The notes under the pieces are model-generated. The model was not told the origin of the DNA. It saw only the letters and a program-made list of their open reading frames with translations, and searched no databases. A program made the position numbers and the translations under genes. DNA of 64,000 nt. It comes from Bradyrhizobium lupini. Its GTDB lineage: Bacteria; Pseudomonadota; Alphaproteobacteria; Rhizobiales; Xanthobacteraceae. This document shows positions 41,257 through 50,571 of this stretch, in pieces (position 1 is the stretch's first letter; the number at the start of each line of letters is the position of its first letter). The stretch lies in NCBI RefSeq assembly GCF_040939785.1, contig NZ_CP162553.1, positions 4,607,001 through 4,671,000 on the forward strand, in the 5' to 3' direction.

Positions 41257-42839
41257 CCCATTGGAAACTGCAGCTCGAACGCCGCGCCCTGATCGGTCGG
41301 CGTGAGCCTGATCGAGCTGCCATGGCTCGCCATCACCGCGCGCGCGATCGCCAGCCCCATCCCGGTGCCGCCCTGGTCGCGGCGCGTGGTGAAGAACGCG
41401 TCGAAGATCCTGTCGCGGTTCGGCGTCGAGATCGGCTCGCCGTCATTGCTTACCGTCACACGCAGGGTCGTACGCTCGTCGATCGCTTTCAGCCTGATTG
41501 TCCCAGCCTTGTGTCGCATCGCATTATCGGCGAGATGCGACAGCACGATGAGCGCCTTCTCGGCCGACATGCCGATCATCAGGTCGAGGCTGCCGCTGGC
41601 CTCTATCGAGCTCGCCGGAAATCGGCTCCTGAGGTCGGCAATCACCGGCGCCAATTCCGTGCGCTCGTTTTGCGGCAGGCTTTCGGCACGCGCGAGTTCA
41701 CGCAGCCGCTGCGCCATCGCTTCCAGCCGCTTTGTGTCGGACAGGATGTTGGCGATGAACGTCTCCTGCTCGGCCGGCGTCAGGCTGCCCGCTTTGCCCT
41801 GAACCGAATCCTGCAACAGCTCGGCGGCGCCCTTGATCGAGGTCAGCGGCGATTTCAATTCGTGGGTGAGATGGGCCGAGAACGTCGCGATATAGTCCGA
41901 GCGCCGCGCCAGCTGTTCGGCCATACCGAGGAAGCTGTGCGAGAGCCGCGCGAACTCGCGCGTACCGTAGTGCCGGAGCGGCCTGAACGCCTCACGGTCG
42001 CCGCGGCCTATTCTGGTGGCGCGATCGATCAGTTCGCGCATCGGCAGCGTGATGGTGCGCGAGAATACGAGGCCAATGGCGATCGTGCCGAGAACCACGG
42101 CGAGCCCCGCCAGCACGAACTTGGCCCGCTCTTGATAGAGATGGTCGAAGATGTTGCTCGGCGTCCGCGTCGTGTAGATCACCCCCGCGACGTGGTTGTT
42201 GACGATGACAGGCATTGCCGAAAACACGTGGACGCCGAGGCCGCGGCTGAAGGAATAGATCGACGGCGGCGGCTTGTCGGGCACGCGGTTGCGCAAGGTG
42301 GCGCGGTATTGCCCATGCAGCGCGTCCGCGACCTCCTCGATATGGGCGAGCGACTGCCCGACCTCCTGCCGCCCGGCGATCACCACGCCTTGGGGATCGA
42401 GGATGCGAAAGCCTGCCAGCGTCACCTTCTGGGTCTCGCGGATGATCGGCGTCAGCTTTGCGCCGATCTCGACATAGACGGGCTGCGGCGGCTGTGGAGC
42501 GGCTTGCGCGTCGGGCCGCCGCCGCAGCAGGTCGTTGGCGGTGAGGTCAAGCGCGGGACGGATCGGGGTGACCTGGTCGCCTGGATCAGGCAGCACATTC
42601 GGCGGCACCTCGCCGCCGAGCGTCAGGCCGCTGTCGAGGCGCGCCGTGACCTCCTGCGCGTAGATGGTCGCGAGCACGCGGCTCTGCGCGATCAGCTCGG
42701 CCTGGGTCTGGCGGATCAGCTGGTTGTCGTAGAGGCGGAAGAAGAACAGGCCGACCAGCGGCAGCACGCCGACGGTCGCCAGCACCGTGAAGATCACCAG
42801 GGTGAGCGACGGCCGCCATTTGTCTGGCGCCGCGCTCAT
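41253..42839 (-). CDS. sensor histidine kinase (ChvG/CreC-like)
   Basis: The protein (528 aa) has two membrane helices (about 10-32 and 245-268) around a periplasmic sensor, a HAMP-like linker, and the kinase core. The H-box THELKSPLTSIKG has the phospho-His near 323. The N-box LADNAMRHKAG and the ATP-lid motif GGTGMGLAIARAV complete the core. It is translationally coupled to the response regulator (ATGA overlap), so the two form one system. The CreC-like layout suggests envelope or metabolic sensing; the signal is unknown. Confidence 0.92.
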   Translation of the reverse strand: MSAAPDKWRPSLTLVIFTVLATVGVLPLVGLFFFRLYDNQLIRQTQAELIAQSRVLATIYAQEVTARLDSGLTLGGEVPPNVLPDPGDQVTPIRPALDLTANDLLRRRPDAQAAPQPPQPVYVEIGAKLTPIIRETQKVTLAGFRILDPQGVVIAGRQEVGQSLAHIEEVADALHGQYRATLRNRVPDKPPPSIYSFSRGLGVHVFSAMPVIVNNHVAGVIYTTRTPSNIFDHLYQERAKFVLAGLAVVLGTIAIGLVFSRTITLPMRELIDRATRIGRGDREAFRPLRHYGTREFARLSHSFLGMAEQLARRSDYIATFSAHLTHELKSPLTSIKGAAELLQDSVQGKAGSLTPAEQETFIANILSDTKRLEAMAQRLRELARAESLPQNERTELAPVIADLRSRFPASSIEASGSLDLMIGMSAEKALIVLSHLADNAMRHKAGTIRLKAIDERTTLRVTVSNDGEPISTPNRDRIFDAFFTTRRDQGGTGMGLAIARAVMASHGSSIRLTPTDQGAAFELQFPMG

Positions 42840-43540
42840 GCGTCCTTCTCGCAGCGGCCGAGCTTGAAGCCGACACCGTGGATGGTCTCGATGACGTTGT
42901 CGCAGGCCAGCGCCGCGAGCTTGGCGCGGATGTTGCGAATGTGGCTGTCGATGGTGCGGTCGGAGACCTGGATGTTGAGCTGGTAGGCGGCCCGCATCAG
43001 CTGCTCGCGATTGAAGACCGAGGTCGGCCGGGTCAGGAACGCGCGCAAGATGCCGAACTCGGTCGCGGTCAGCTTCAGCGGCGTGCCGGCGAAGGACGCG
43101 ACATGCTGCTTGGGATCGATCAACAGGCCGCCTTGCGCGAGTGCCGATGGCCCCGCCTTGGCCTCGCCATTGCGCGGGCCGAGACGGCGCAGGATGACGT
43201 TGACCCGCGCCACCAGCTCGCGCGGGCTGAACGGCTTCGTCACGTAGTCGTCGCCGCCGATCTCGAGGCCAAGGATACGGTCGATCTCCTCGTCGCGCGC
43301 CGACAGGAACAGGATCGGCACGTCGGAGCCTTTGCGCACCTCGCGGCAGACGTCGAGGCCGTCGAATTCGGGCATGCCGATGTCGAGCACGATGAGATCG
43401 GGCTTGTCGGCGGCAAAGCGGCTCAGCGCCTCCTTGCCGTCGCGCGCCTCGATTACGTCCATGCCGGCTTTGTTCAAGGCGACGCGGATGACCTCGCGGA
43501 TATGGCCTTCGTCGTCGACGATGAGAATGCGATGCGCCAA
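42836..43540 (-). CDS. OmpR/PhoB-type response regulator
   Basis: This 234-residue regulator has an N-terminal receiver with Asp in LIVLDIGMPEFDG and Lys in YVTKPFSPRELV. The C-terminal winged helix contains LKLTATEFGILRAFLTRP and VSDRTIDSHIRNIRAKL. It partners with the overlapping histidine kinase. The DUF4173 gene ends 18 bases upstream on the same strand and may be cotranscribed. Confidence 0.93.
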   Translation of the reverse strand: MAHRILIVDDEGHIREVIRVALNKAGMDVIEARDGKEALSRFAADKPDLIVLDIGMPEFDGLDVCREVRKGSDVPILFLSARDEEIDRILGLEIGGDDYVTKPFSPRELVARVNVILRRLGPRNGEAKAGPSALAQGGLLIDPKQHVASFAGTPLKLTATEFGILRAFLTRPTSVFNREQLMRAAYQLNIQVSDRTIDSHIRNIRAKLAALACDNVIETIHGVGFKLGRCEKDA

Positions 43541-43558
43541 GAACCTCTCCGCTCCCCG

Positions 43559-45048
43559 TCAGCCCGCCGGCCGAACTTTCTCCAGCGCGTCCAGCCTGCG
43601 CTGGAGCCGCCAGGTCCGAAAGCCCCAGCTCCGCCAGGCCAGATCCTGACGCTGGACTTCTACAAGCCGATCGCGCCGCGACACAAGGCAGTTGTCGCCC
43701 GGGCGATGAGCGATGACCTTGTCGATCGCAGGCAGCGCCTGCGGCCCGAGTGTGAGGAGATAGTTGGCGTCGATGCTCAAGCCCTTACCCGACATTTCGT
43801 TGCTGTGGCTCAGATTATAGTCGGCGATGAACGCATCGAAGTTCATCAGCGAGCAGCCATACAGCGCGATCGTTAACGCGATCAGATTGGCGCCGACGAG
43901 CCATTGGTTAGACTTGTCGAGCACGATACGGGCCACGATCAGGATCAGCCCGAGCGTCACCAGTCCCATCCAGATGAAGGCGGCGATGCGCCAATAGGTC
44001 AGCATGTAGATCTCGACATAGAGGTCGAGGCGGAGGATGGAGGACGCGACCAGAAGCACATTCTGCCCGACCCAGAGATAGACCAGCGGCCGGATCACTT
44101 TTGATTTTTCGACCGGTCCACCCGGACGCATCGCCACTAGCACGAAGGCGGCGGCGAGGAGGGCGGTGGCGATCAGGGAGTAGGCGCCGCGATGGGCATA
44201 GGCCGCATATGTCAAATTGGCCGGCAGCGCGACATGGCCCCAGAGGTAGATGCCGTCGAGAATGGACTGTGCCGCGAACAGCAGATTGAACAGGATCAGC
44301 GAGCGCAGGATGGTGGAGGGGCCCAGGAACTCAGCCGAGACTTGGGACGGCAGCGGCGGCGGCACGGGGCCATCGACGACCATCGTGGTGGCAATCGTCC
44401 TGCGCCGCCAGCGCACATGGATGAACGGCCAGACCAGCGCCAGCATCATGGTCCAGAACAGCACGCGCGCGACGCTGATATATTCGAAGATGAGCTTTGG
44501 ATTGAGCAGACACACCCACTGCTCGATTACCGGATTGGCCGCCGCGAATAGCGCGACGAAGACGGTGCTCATCACAGCAGGCATCAGCCAGAGTACGATG
44601 CCCCGGGTGAACCCCGACATGTTGAAGATCTGCAGCGCGTCGAGAAAGAACCTGAAGGGCCCGAGCAGGAAGAAATTGCGCACGCGCGCGCACGTTCAGT
44701 GAGCCCGGTCGTTTTCGGATTGGTCGCGATCAGAAGCGCAATGGCCAGCGCCATGGTGAGGATCAGGAAGGACAGCATGTTGAGCTCCTCGACCGCCGGT
44801 GCGAGGCCGGCGACGAGAATGGCCGCGCCGATCATGGCGCGCCGCAGATCCAGGGCCGCATGATTGAACAGCATCGACACGCAAGCCATCGCGATCACAA
44901 ACAGCGTCAGCGACAGCCCGATCCGCGGACCATAGAACAGCCAGTCGGCGAGCGCAGCGAGAACGAGCGCGAGGCCGACCTTGGCCGGGATCGAGGAATG
45001 CCTGATCGGCTGGATTTCCGCTGCAATTGTCGAAGCCAGGCTCGTCAT
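43559..45048 (-). pseudogene. DUF4173-type polytopic membrane protein, split in a CG-repeat tract
   Basis: The first part (MTSLASTIAAEIQPIRHSSI, then four or more membrane helices) loses frame within the alternating CG tract at 44679-44692. The second part then opens as RNFFLLGPFRFFLDALQIF and continues with many helices to the stop, about 495 residues together. Removing two bases or adding one restores one chain ending NPKTTGLTERARxRNFF. The whole resembles DUF4173/DUF4153 membrane proteins of unknown role. Alternatively there are two adjacent genes, but the second has no ribosome site and no N-terminus of its own. Confidence 0.65.
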
Positions 45049-45235
45049 GTCAAGAAGACCTTTCGTGTTGGGTGGCATCACGAAGTCTGAACGTCGTTTG
45101 TGCAGAAGGCGGGATCGTCGTCTGCACGGCTTCAGGAGTCTTTTGCAGATTATGTGCAGGCCCGCTTTTGGTCCTTACGCGGCGCAAATCGCTTTGATAG
45201 GTGCGATGCATACATCACCTTGGGCGTGACGCATC

Positions 45236-46579
45236 ATGCAGCTCTTCAACCGCACCGGTCTCATCCTCCTCTGGCTGGCCGCCCCTCTCGTCGCATTTGC
45301 GGCCGCTAACAAGAACGATCCCTATCTGCTCGAGCTGCGCGGCGCTGGAAACATCGCACTTGTCGTCACAAGCATCGTGATCGTCATCGTGCTGCTGCGC
45401 AGGGGGCGGTGGCGCACGATCGCCGGCAAGCTGCTCGTCATGCTCTGGTGCGTTCCATCGGTGCTGATATCGGCGGCGCACCTGAAATTCGAACTGCGGA
45501 AGCACGATGTTCTTGCAGCCGGTGCGGCCGAGGCGCGTCAGCTCGGACCTCACTTCATGGTCGGTTATTCCTCCTTCCCGGAGGTCGCGCGCCTCGCCGA
45601 GCAAGGCGTGATCGGCGGTGTCTACGTCACCCGGCACAATATCCGTGGCCGGTCCGTCGAGACGTTGCGCACCGAGATCGCGACGCTCCAGGACAAGCGG
45701 CGCGCCGCCGGCCTGCCTCCGCTGGTGGTCGCCGCGGACCAGGAGGGCGGCATCGTCGGGCATCTTGCGCCGCCGCTGACAAAGCTGCCGGCGCTGGCGA
45801 CGCTTGCCGGGCTTGCTCCCGATGACCAGCAGGCCAAAGCGGCAGAGTTCGGCCGCATCCACGGACGTGAACTCGCCGGGCTCGGTGTCAACCTCAATCT
45901 CGCGCCGGTGCTCGATCTCAAGCCGCCGGGCCGGCGCAATCGCCTCGACTTCCACACCCTGATCGGTCAGCGCGCGATTGCGACCGATCCCGCCGTCGTC
46001 GGCGCGGTCGCGAGCGCCTATGTGCGCGGGCTGGAAGAATCCGGCGTCGGCGCCACGCTCAAGCATTTTCCCGGCATCGGGCGCGTGCGCACCGACACGC
46101 ATCATTTCAGCGCCAACCTCGACACGCCGGTGAAGGAGTTGGAGGCAGCCGACTGGCTCCCGTTCCGCGAGGTGCTGTCGCATTCGCGCAGCGCGCTCAT
46201 GGTCGGCCATGTCACGCTCACGGCCGTCGATCCCGACCGAGCCGCCTCGCATTCGAAGCGCGTCGTCGAGGGGATCATTCGCGACAAATGGGGCTATCAG
46301 GGCGTCGTCATGACCGACGATCTCGTGATGGGCGCGATCTACCAGCACGACGTCTGCCGGGCCGTGGTCGAGGCGATCAACGCGGGCGTCGATCTGCTGC
46401 TGGTCGCCTATGACGGCGCGCAGTTCTACCGGATTTTCGCTTGCGCCCTGGATGGATCGCGACACGGCAAGCTCGATACAGCGATGCTGCGCGCGAGCGA
46501 GGCGCGGCTCGCGCGGGGTTTCCCCTCCGAGCAGGCACGAGCCGTCTCAAGCACTGTCAGCGTCGCCCGCCAAAACTAG
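45236..46579 (+). CDS. family 3 glycoside hydrolase (beta-N-acetylhexosaminidase-like), membrane-anchored
   Basis: The 447-residue protein has two N-terminal membrane helices (about 8-25 and 38-55) and a family 3 barrel. LVVAADQEGGIV, LNLAPVLD, VGATLKHFPGIGRVRTDTHH (the KHFPGHG-like segment) and the nucleophile Asp in VVMTDDLVMGAI are all present. NagZ-type enzymes remove N-acetylglucosamine from muropeptides or other glycans. The anchor would place the domain outside, where it might act on cell-wall or polysaccharide material. Its TAG shares CTAG with the stop of the convergent binding-protein gene. Confidence 0.88.
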   Translation: MQLFNRTGLILLWLAAPLVAFAAANKNDPYLLELRGAGNIALVVTSIVIVIVLLRRGRWRTIAGKLLVMLWCVPSVLISAAHLKFELRKHDVLAAGAAEARQLGPHFMVGYSSFPEVARLAEQGVIGGVYVTRHNIRGRSVETLRTEIATLQDKRRAAGLPPLVVAADQEGGIVGHLAPPLTKLPALATLAGLAPDDQQAKAAEFGRIHGRELAGLGVNLNLAPVLDLKPPGRRNRLDFHTLIGQRAIATDPAVVGAVASAYVRGLEESGVGATLKHFPGIGRVRTDTHHFSANLDTPVKELEAADWLPFREVLSHSRSALMVGHVTLTAVDPDRAASHSKRVVEGIIRDKWGYQGVVMTDDLVMGAIYQHDVCRAVVEAINAGVDLLLVAYDGAQFYRIFACALDGSRHGKLDTAMLRASEARLARGFPSEQARAVSSTVSVARQN

Positions 46580-48195
46580 CCCTTCGCGAACTGCCGGTAG
46601 TCAGGCTCGCGATGAAACCAGAATTCGTAGCCGGTGATGGCCCTCTGCATCGCGACATCGTGGATCGGCTGATTGAGCGGGACGATGGGAACATCGCGCA
46701 TGCAGAGCGCGATGAAATCCTTCACGGCCTTGTCGTACTCGGCAGCATCCGTGGTGTACCGCGCCTTGTCGATCAGCGCGTCCATTTCCTTGTTCTGGTA
46801 CGAGGAGATGTTGAAGATCGAGTTGTTGCCGTGGAAGTTCCAGTAGAAGTAATACTCGGGATAATCGAGCCAGCCGCTGAAGCGATTCAGCGCGAGCGGC
46901 AGCTCCTTCTTGTTCAGCGTGGTGCGCCAGTTCGCGCCGGGAATCTTTTCGATCGCGGCCTTGATGCCGATTTTAGCGAGGCTCTCCTGGATCAGGATCG
47001 CGGTCGGCTCGCCGACCGTGGCGGTGCCGGTGTCGAGTGACAGCGTCGTCTCCAGTCCCGACTCGAAGCCTGCCTCCTTCATCAGGGCCTTGGCCTTGTC
47101 GAGATCGGTGACGTAGGGAAACGCCTGCGGCCAGACCGGCTTTGAGACGTCTGCTGCTCCGCCATACATGGGAACGGCGCGTCCGAAGAACGCGCTGTTC
47201 TGGATCTGCTCATAGGGCATCGCCCAGGCGACGGCTTGGCGCAGCTTCACATTGTCGAACGGCGGCTTTGCCGTGTTGAGCGCCACCGACCAGAGCGCGT
47301 TCGGGATCGGCACGCCGGAGACCTTGACCTTGCCCTCCCGAATGATCTGCTCGAAGTCACGCGGCGCGAAGCCGCTGGAGATATCCGCATCGCCCCGTTC
47401 CAGCATGGCGCGGCGAGTGCCGGCGGAAGGGACGTCGCGCGCGATCACCCGCTTGAGCTTCGGGAGAGGTCCGCTCTTCCAATCGTCGAAGCGCGCCAGC
47501 ACGGTCTCGCTGCCCGGCTTCCAGCTTTCGATCGTGTAAGCGCCGCCGCCGGCCTCGTTGTTCCTGAGCCACGCCAGCGCCCACGGGTCTTCCGCCGTCG
47601 CGTTCTTTTTTGCGAGCTCCGAGTTGATGATGAAAGGCACGACCACCGCGACGTTGAACAGCAGCATCTTGTCCTTGCGCACATAGTCGATGCGGAAAGT
47701 GTGGTCGTCGACCACGATGAACTGCTCGGACTGTTCCAGCGATCCCGCCGACATCTGGAAGGTCGGAAAACCGCCGACCTTCACCGCGCGATCGAACGAC
47801 CATTTGACGTCTTTCGCCGTGACCGGCGTATCGTCGTGGAATTTCGCGTCCTTCCGCAGCTTGAAAATGCAGGACATGCCGTCGGCCGCAACCTCCCAGC
47901 TCTCGGCGAGTTCAGGTGCGAGCTTCTCGCGGTCATAAGACAGCGTACCGTCGGAGAGCGTCTTGGAGGCATAGCTCAGCAGGCGATCGTAGCAATTCCA
48001 GGACAGCCCGTTCACGGTCTGGTTGGAGCCGACGCCCTGCATGTCGAGCGAGTTTGGCCCGAGCTCCTGCACCACCAGCAGCGTCTCTGCGCGCCCTTGC
48101 GCCGAGGCAAAGCGCGGAGCGAGGGCGGTCATTCCGGCAAGGCCGAGGCCGCCGAGCACGCTGCGGCGGTTTAGGTCGAATGATGATGCGCTCAT
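46576..48195 (-). CDS. peptide/nickel-type ABC substrate-binding protein (SBP family 5), Tat-exported
   Basis: This 539-residue receptor has a twin-arginine signal (NRRSVLGGLGLAGMTALA). DppA/OppA-family blocks follow: SWEVAADGMSCIFKLRKDAKF, VTAKDVKWSFDRA and LRQAVAWAMPYEQI. It should bind oligopeptides or similar amides in the periplasm. No permease or ATPase is beside it. The dihydropyrimidinase gene starts about 1.5 kb upstream on the same strand with a gap of roughly 95 bases, so the two may be coexpressed. Confidence 0.9.
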   Translation of the reverse strand: MSASSFDLNRRSVLGGLGLAGMTALAPRFASAQGRAETLLVVQELGPNSLDMQGVGSNQTVNGLSWNCYDRLLSYASKTLSDGTLSYDREKLAPELAESWEVAADGMSCIFKLRKDAKFHDDTPVTAKDVKWSFDRAVKVGGFPTFQMSAGSLEQSEQFIVVDDHTFRIDYVRKDKMLLFNVAVVVPFIINSELAKKNATAEDPWALAWLRNNEAGGGAYTIESWKPGSETVLARFDDWKSGPLPKLKRVIARDVPSAGTRRAMLERGDADISSGFAPRDFEQIIREGKVKVSGVPIPNALWSVALNTAKPPFDNVKLRQAVAWAMPYEQIQNSAFFGRAVPMYGGAADVSKPVWPQAFPYVTDLDKAKALMKEAGFESGLETTLSLDTGTATVGEPTAILIQESLAKIGIKAAIEKIPGANWRTTLNKKELPLALNRFSGWLDYPEYYFYWNFHGNNSIFNISSYQNKEMDALIDKARYTTDAAEYDKAVKDFIALCMRDVPIVPLNQPIHDVAMQRAITGYEFWFHREPDYRQFAKG

Positions 48196-48290
48196 GGGTG
48201 CCTCACTCTTGAGAGATTCGCACCATAAAGAGGCAAGGCGCATGCCATCGGCCGCGCTTCACGGCGTCGCATGCTGCGCGGCCATCAATT

Positions 48291-49745
48291 CTACGGCGTC
48301 ACCGCTCCGCGGGGCACGGCGCGTGGGGCGGTCAGCTCCTTCCACGTCGAATTGGCGACATGCACGGGCGAGAACGCCGGGCGCTCGACATAACGGCCGT
48401 CGCCGGCCTCGGCGCGCAGATCGCCGTCTTTCCAGACGATTCGGCCGCGCGACAGCGTCGCCGCCGGTCCGCCGGTGCAGGAAAACCCCTCGAACACGTT
48501 GTAGTCGATCCGGCTCATCTGCCGCTTCGCGCTGATGGTCTTGCTCGCCTTGGGATCCCAAACCACGATATCTGCATCCGAGCCGACGGCGACCGCGCCC
48601 TTGCGCGGATAGATGTTGAGGATGCGGGCGATATTCGCCGAGGTGACTGCGACGAATTCTTCCTTCGTCAACCGTCCCGTGGCGACGCCCGCGGTCCACA
48701 GCAGGGCGAGGCGATCTTCGAGGCCGCCGGTGCCGTTCGGGATCTTTCTGAAATCGCCGAGCCCGAACCGCTTCTGCTCGGTGGTGAAGGCGCAGTGGTC
48801 GGTCGCGACCACCTGCAGCGAGCCGGCTTGCAGGCCAGCCCAAAGACTATCCTGATGCGACCTGTCGCGGAACGGCGGCGACATCACGCGCTGCGCGGCA
48901 TGATCCCAGTCCTTGTTTTGATATTCACCGGCGTCGAGCAACAAGTGCTGGATCAACGGCTCGCCATAGACGCGCTTGCCCGCCGCACGTGCGCGCGCGA
49001 TCGCCTCATGCGCTTCGCGGCAGCTCGTGTGCACGATATAGACCGGCGTCCCCGTCATGTCGGCGATCATGATGGCGCGGTTGGTGGCTTCGCCCTCGAC
49101 CTCCGGCGGCCGTGAATAAGCGTGTCCCTCGGGGCCGATGACGCCGCCCGCGATCAGCGCCTCCTGCATCAGGGCGACGACGTCGCCGTTCTCCGCATGC
49201 ACGACAGGCATGGCGCCGAGATGGGCGCAGCGGGCGAACGAGTTGTAGAGCTCGTCGTCGTTCACCATGAGCGCGCCCTTGTAGGCCATGAAGTGCTTGA
49301 AGGTGTTGATGCCGTAGGTTTTGACCACGGTCTCCATCTCGTCATGGATCTGCTTCGACCACGAGGTTACCGCCATGTGGAAGCCGTAGTCGGAGGCCGC
49401 CTTCTCGGATTTGTGCCGCCACTCCTGATAGGCCGCGAGCATCGACTGGCCTGGATCGGGCAGACAGAAATCCACCACCATGGTGGTGCCGCCGGCCAGC
49501 GCCGCCTTGGTCCCCGATTCGAAATCATCGGCGGTGACCGTGCCCATGAACGGCATTTCGAGATGGGTGTGCGGATCGATGCCGCCCGGGATGACGTAAG
49601 CGCCGCCCGCATCGATGATCTCGCACCCCGTCGGCGCATCGAGCGACCGCCCGATCGCGACGACGGTCGCGCCGTCGATCAGCACGTCCGCGCGGCGCGA
49701 ATGATCATGATTGACGACGGTGCCGCCGCGGATGAGGAGGGGCAT
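48291..49745 (-). CDS. hydA: dihydropyrimidinase / hydantoinase
   Basis: The 484-residue cyclic amidohydrolase has metal ligands in GGIDPHTHLEMPF, the carboxylated Lys in TFKHFMAYKG near residue 150, HAENGD and VYIVHTSCREA, and the Asp in QVVATDHCAFT. It opens dihydrouracil or 5-substituted hydantoins in reductive pyrimidine degradation. Length is as expected. No PreA/PreT or beta-ureidopropionase gene is seen nearby, so the substrate could be another cyclic amide. Confidence 0.93.
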   Translation of the reverse strand: MPLLIRGGTVVNHDHSRRADVLIDGATVVAIGRSLDAPTGCEIIDAGGAYVIPGGIDPHTHLEMPFMGTVTADDFESGTKAALAGGTTMVVDFCLPDPGQSMLAAYQEWRHKSEKAASDYGFHMAVTSWSKQIHDEMETVVKTYGINTFKHFMAYKGALMVNDDELYNSFARCAHLGAMPVVHAENGDVVALMQEALIAGGVIGPEGHAYSRPPEVEGEATNRAIMIADMTGTPVYIVHTSCREAHEAIARARAAGKRVYGEPLIQHLLLDAGEYQNKDWDHAAQRVMSPPFRDRSHQDSLWAGLQAGSLQVVATDHCAFTTEQKRFGLGDFRKIPNGTGGLEDRLALLWTAGVATGRLTKEEFVAVTSANIARILNIYPRKGAVAVGSDADIVVWDPKASKTISAKRQMSRIDYNVFEGFSCTGGPAATLSRGRIVWKDGDLRAEAGDGRYVERPAFSPVHVANSTWKELTAPRAVPRGAVTP

Positions 49746-49857
49746 TGGATGCTCCGGAGAGGGAAGTGGACCTCGCGAAGCTAAGCGCGCGGCACACGAC
49801 GCGACAGGTGAAATTTTAGTCAGGCACGCCGACAGTTGAGCCGTGCTCTCTCGGCCT

Positions 49858-50467
49858 CTACGCCGCCCGCGCGATCAGCCCGTCAATCATCGCGCGCACC
49901 AGGCCCGCGATTTCCTTCCGGAGCGCCGGCAGCGGCACCGCGACCAGTTTCTGCTCCAGTCCCAGCGCCACCATGCCATGCACCGCCGAGAACAGGCTGC
50001 GCGCGGTGATGCCGAGCTCCTCCCGACTGCGTTTTGGAAATAGCGCGGCCAGCGGCTGGTAGACGTGGCGAAACAGCTGCAGCTGGTCGTCGATGGACCA
50101 GTCGGGGAGGGGCTTGTCGGCTGCCATGCGGTGCTCGAACAGAGCGCGCCACAGTTCGAGATTCTCCGCGGCGAAATCGCAATAGGCGAGAGCAATGCGG
50201 ACCAGGGTCTCCTGCGGCGACGGCTCGCGCGCGCTTTCCGCCGCGCTCAGGGCCCGGTCGAGCCGAAGCAAGGTGCGCGAGCCCACGCGCAGGATCAGTT
50301 CATCGACATCGGCGACGAGATTGTAGACCGCGCCGTTGGCGCAGCCGATCTCGCGGGCGAGATCGCGGGTCTTTAAACCCGCCAATCCCCTGTCGGCGAT
50401 CATTCGTTCCGCCGCTAGGCTCAAAGTCGGATCGAAGTTTCTCTCGGCGTTCCAATGGCTTAGTCAT
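49858..50467 (-). pseudogene. TetR-family regulator, N-terminus out of frame by one base
   Basis: Most of the protein is clear: AAERMIADRGLAGLKTRDLA and CANGAVYNLVADVDELILR form a TetR helix-turn-helix, followed by a ligand-binding domain. In frame, only a TTG start at 50424 is available, which lacks a ribosome site. One frame over, MTKPLERREKLRSD leads into the same site. Removing one base from AAA at 50423-50425 joins them as KLRSDLSLAAERMIA, a normal TetR start (202 aa). It is divergent from pspA and probably represses it through the three palindromes between them. Confidence 0.8.
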
Positions 50468-50482
50468 CTGGAAACCAAATTC

Positions 50483-50497
50483 TTGAGCGTCGCTCAA
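50483..50497. promoter_or_regulatory. TetR-type operator O1
   Basis: TTGAGCGTCGCTCAA is a perfect 15-bp palindrome with a one-base centre. It lies nearest the regulator start. Confidence 0.75.
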
Positions 50498-50505
50498 ATA
50501 TTTCT

Positions 50506-50520
50506 TTGAACGATGTTCAA
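50506..50520. promoter_or_regulatory. TetR-type operator O2
   Basis: TTGAACGATGTTCAA has the same half-site pattern as O1 (TTGARCG with CGYTCAA-like complement). Its centre is 23 bases from that of O1. Confidence 0.75.
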
Positions 50521-50542
50521 GTTTCTTGCTACAAACCATCCG

Positions 50543-50555
50543 TGAGCAACGCTCA
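50543..50555. promoter_or_regulatory. TetR-type operator O3
   Basis: TGAGCAACGCTCA repeats the O1 core with a shifted centre. It lies 17 bases before the pspA start codon, where a bound repressor would block translation-proximal transcription. Confidence 0.65.
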
Positions 50556-50571
50556 TAACAGGGAGCTTCAG

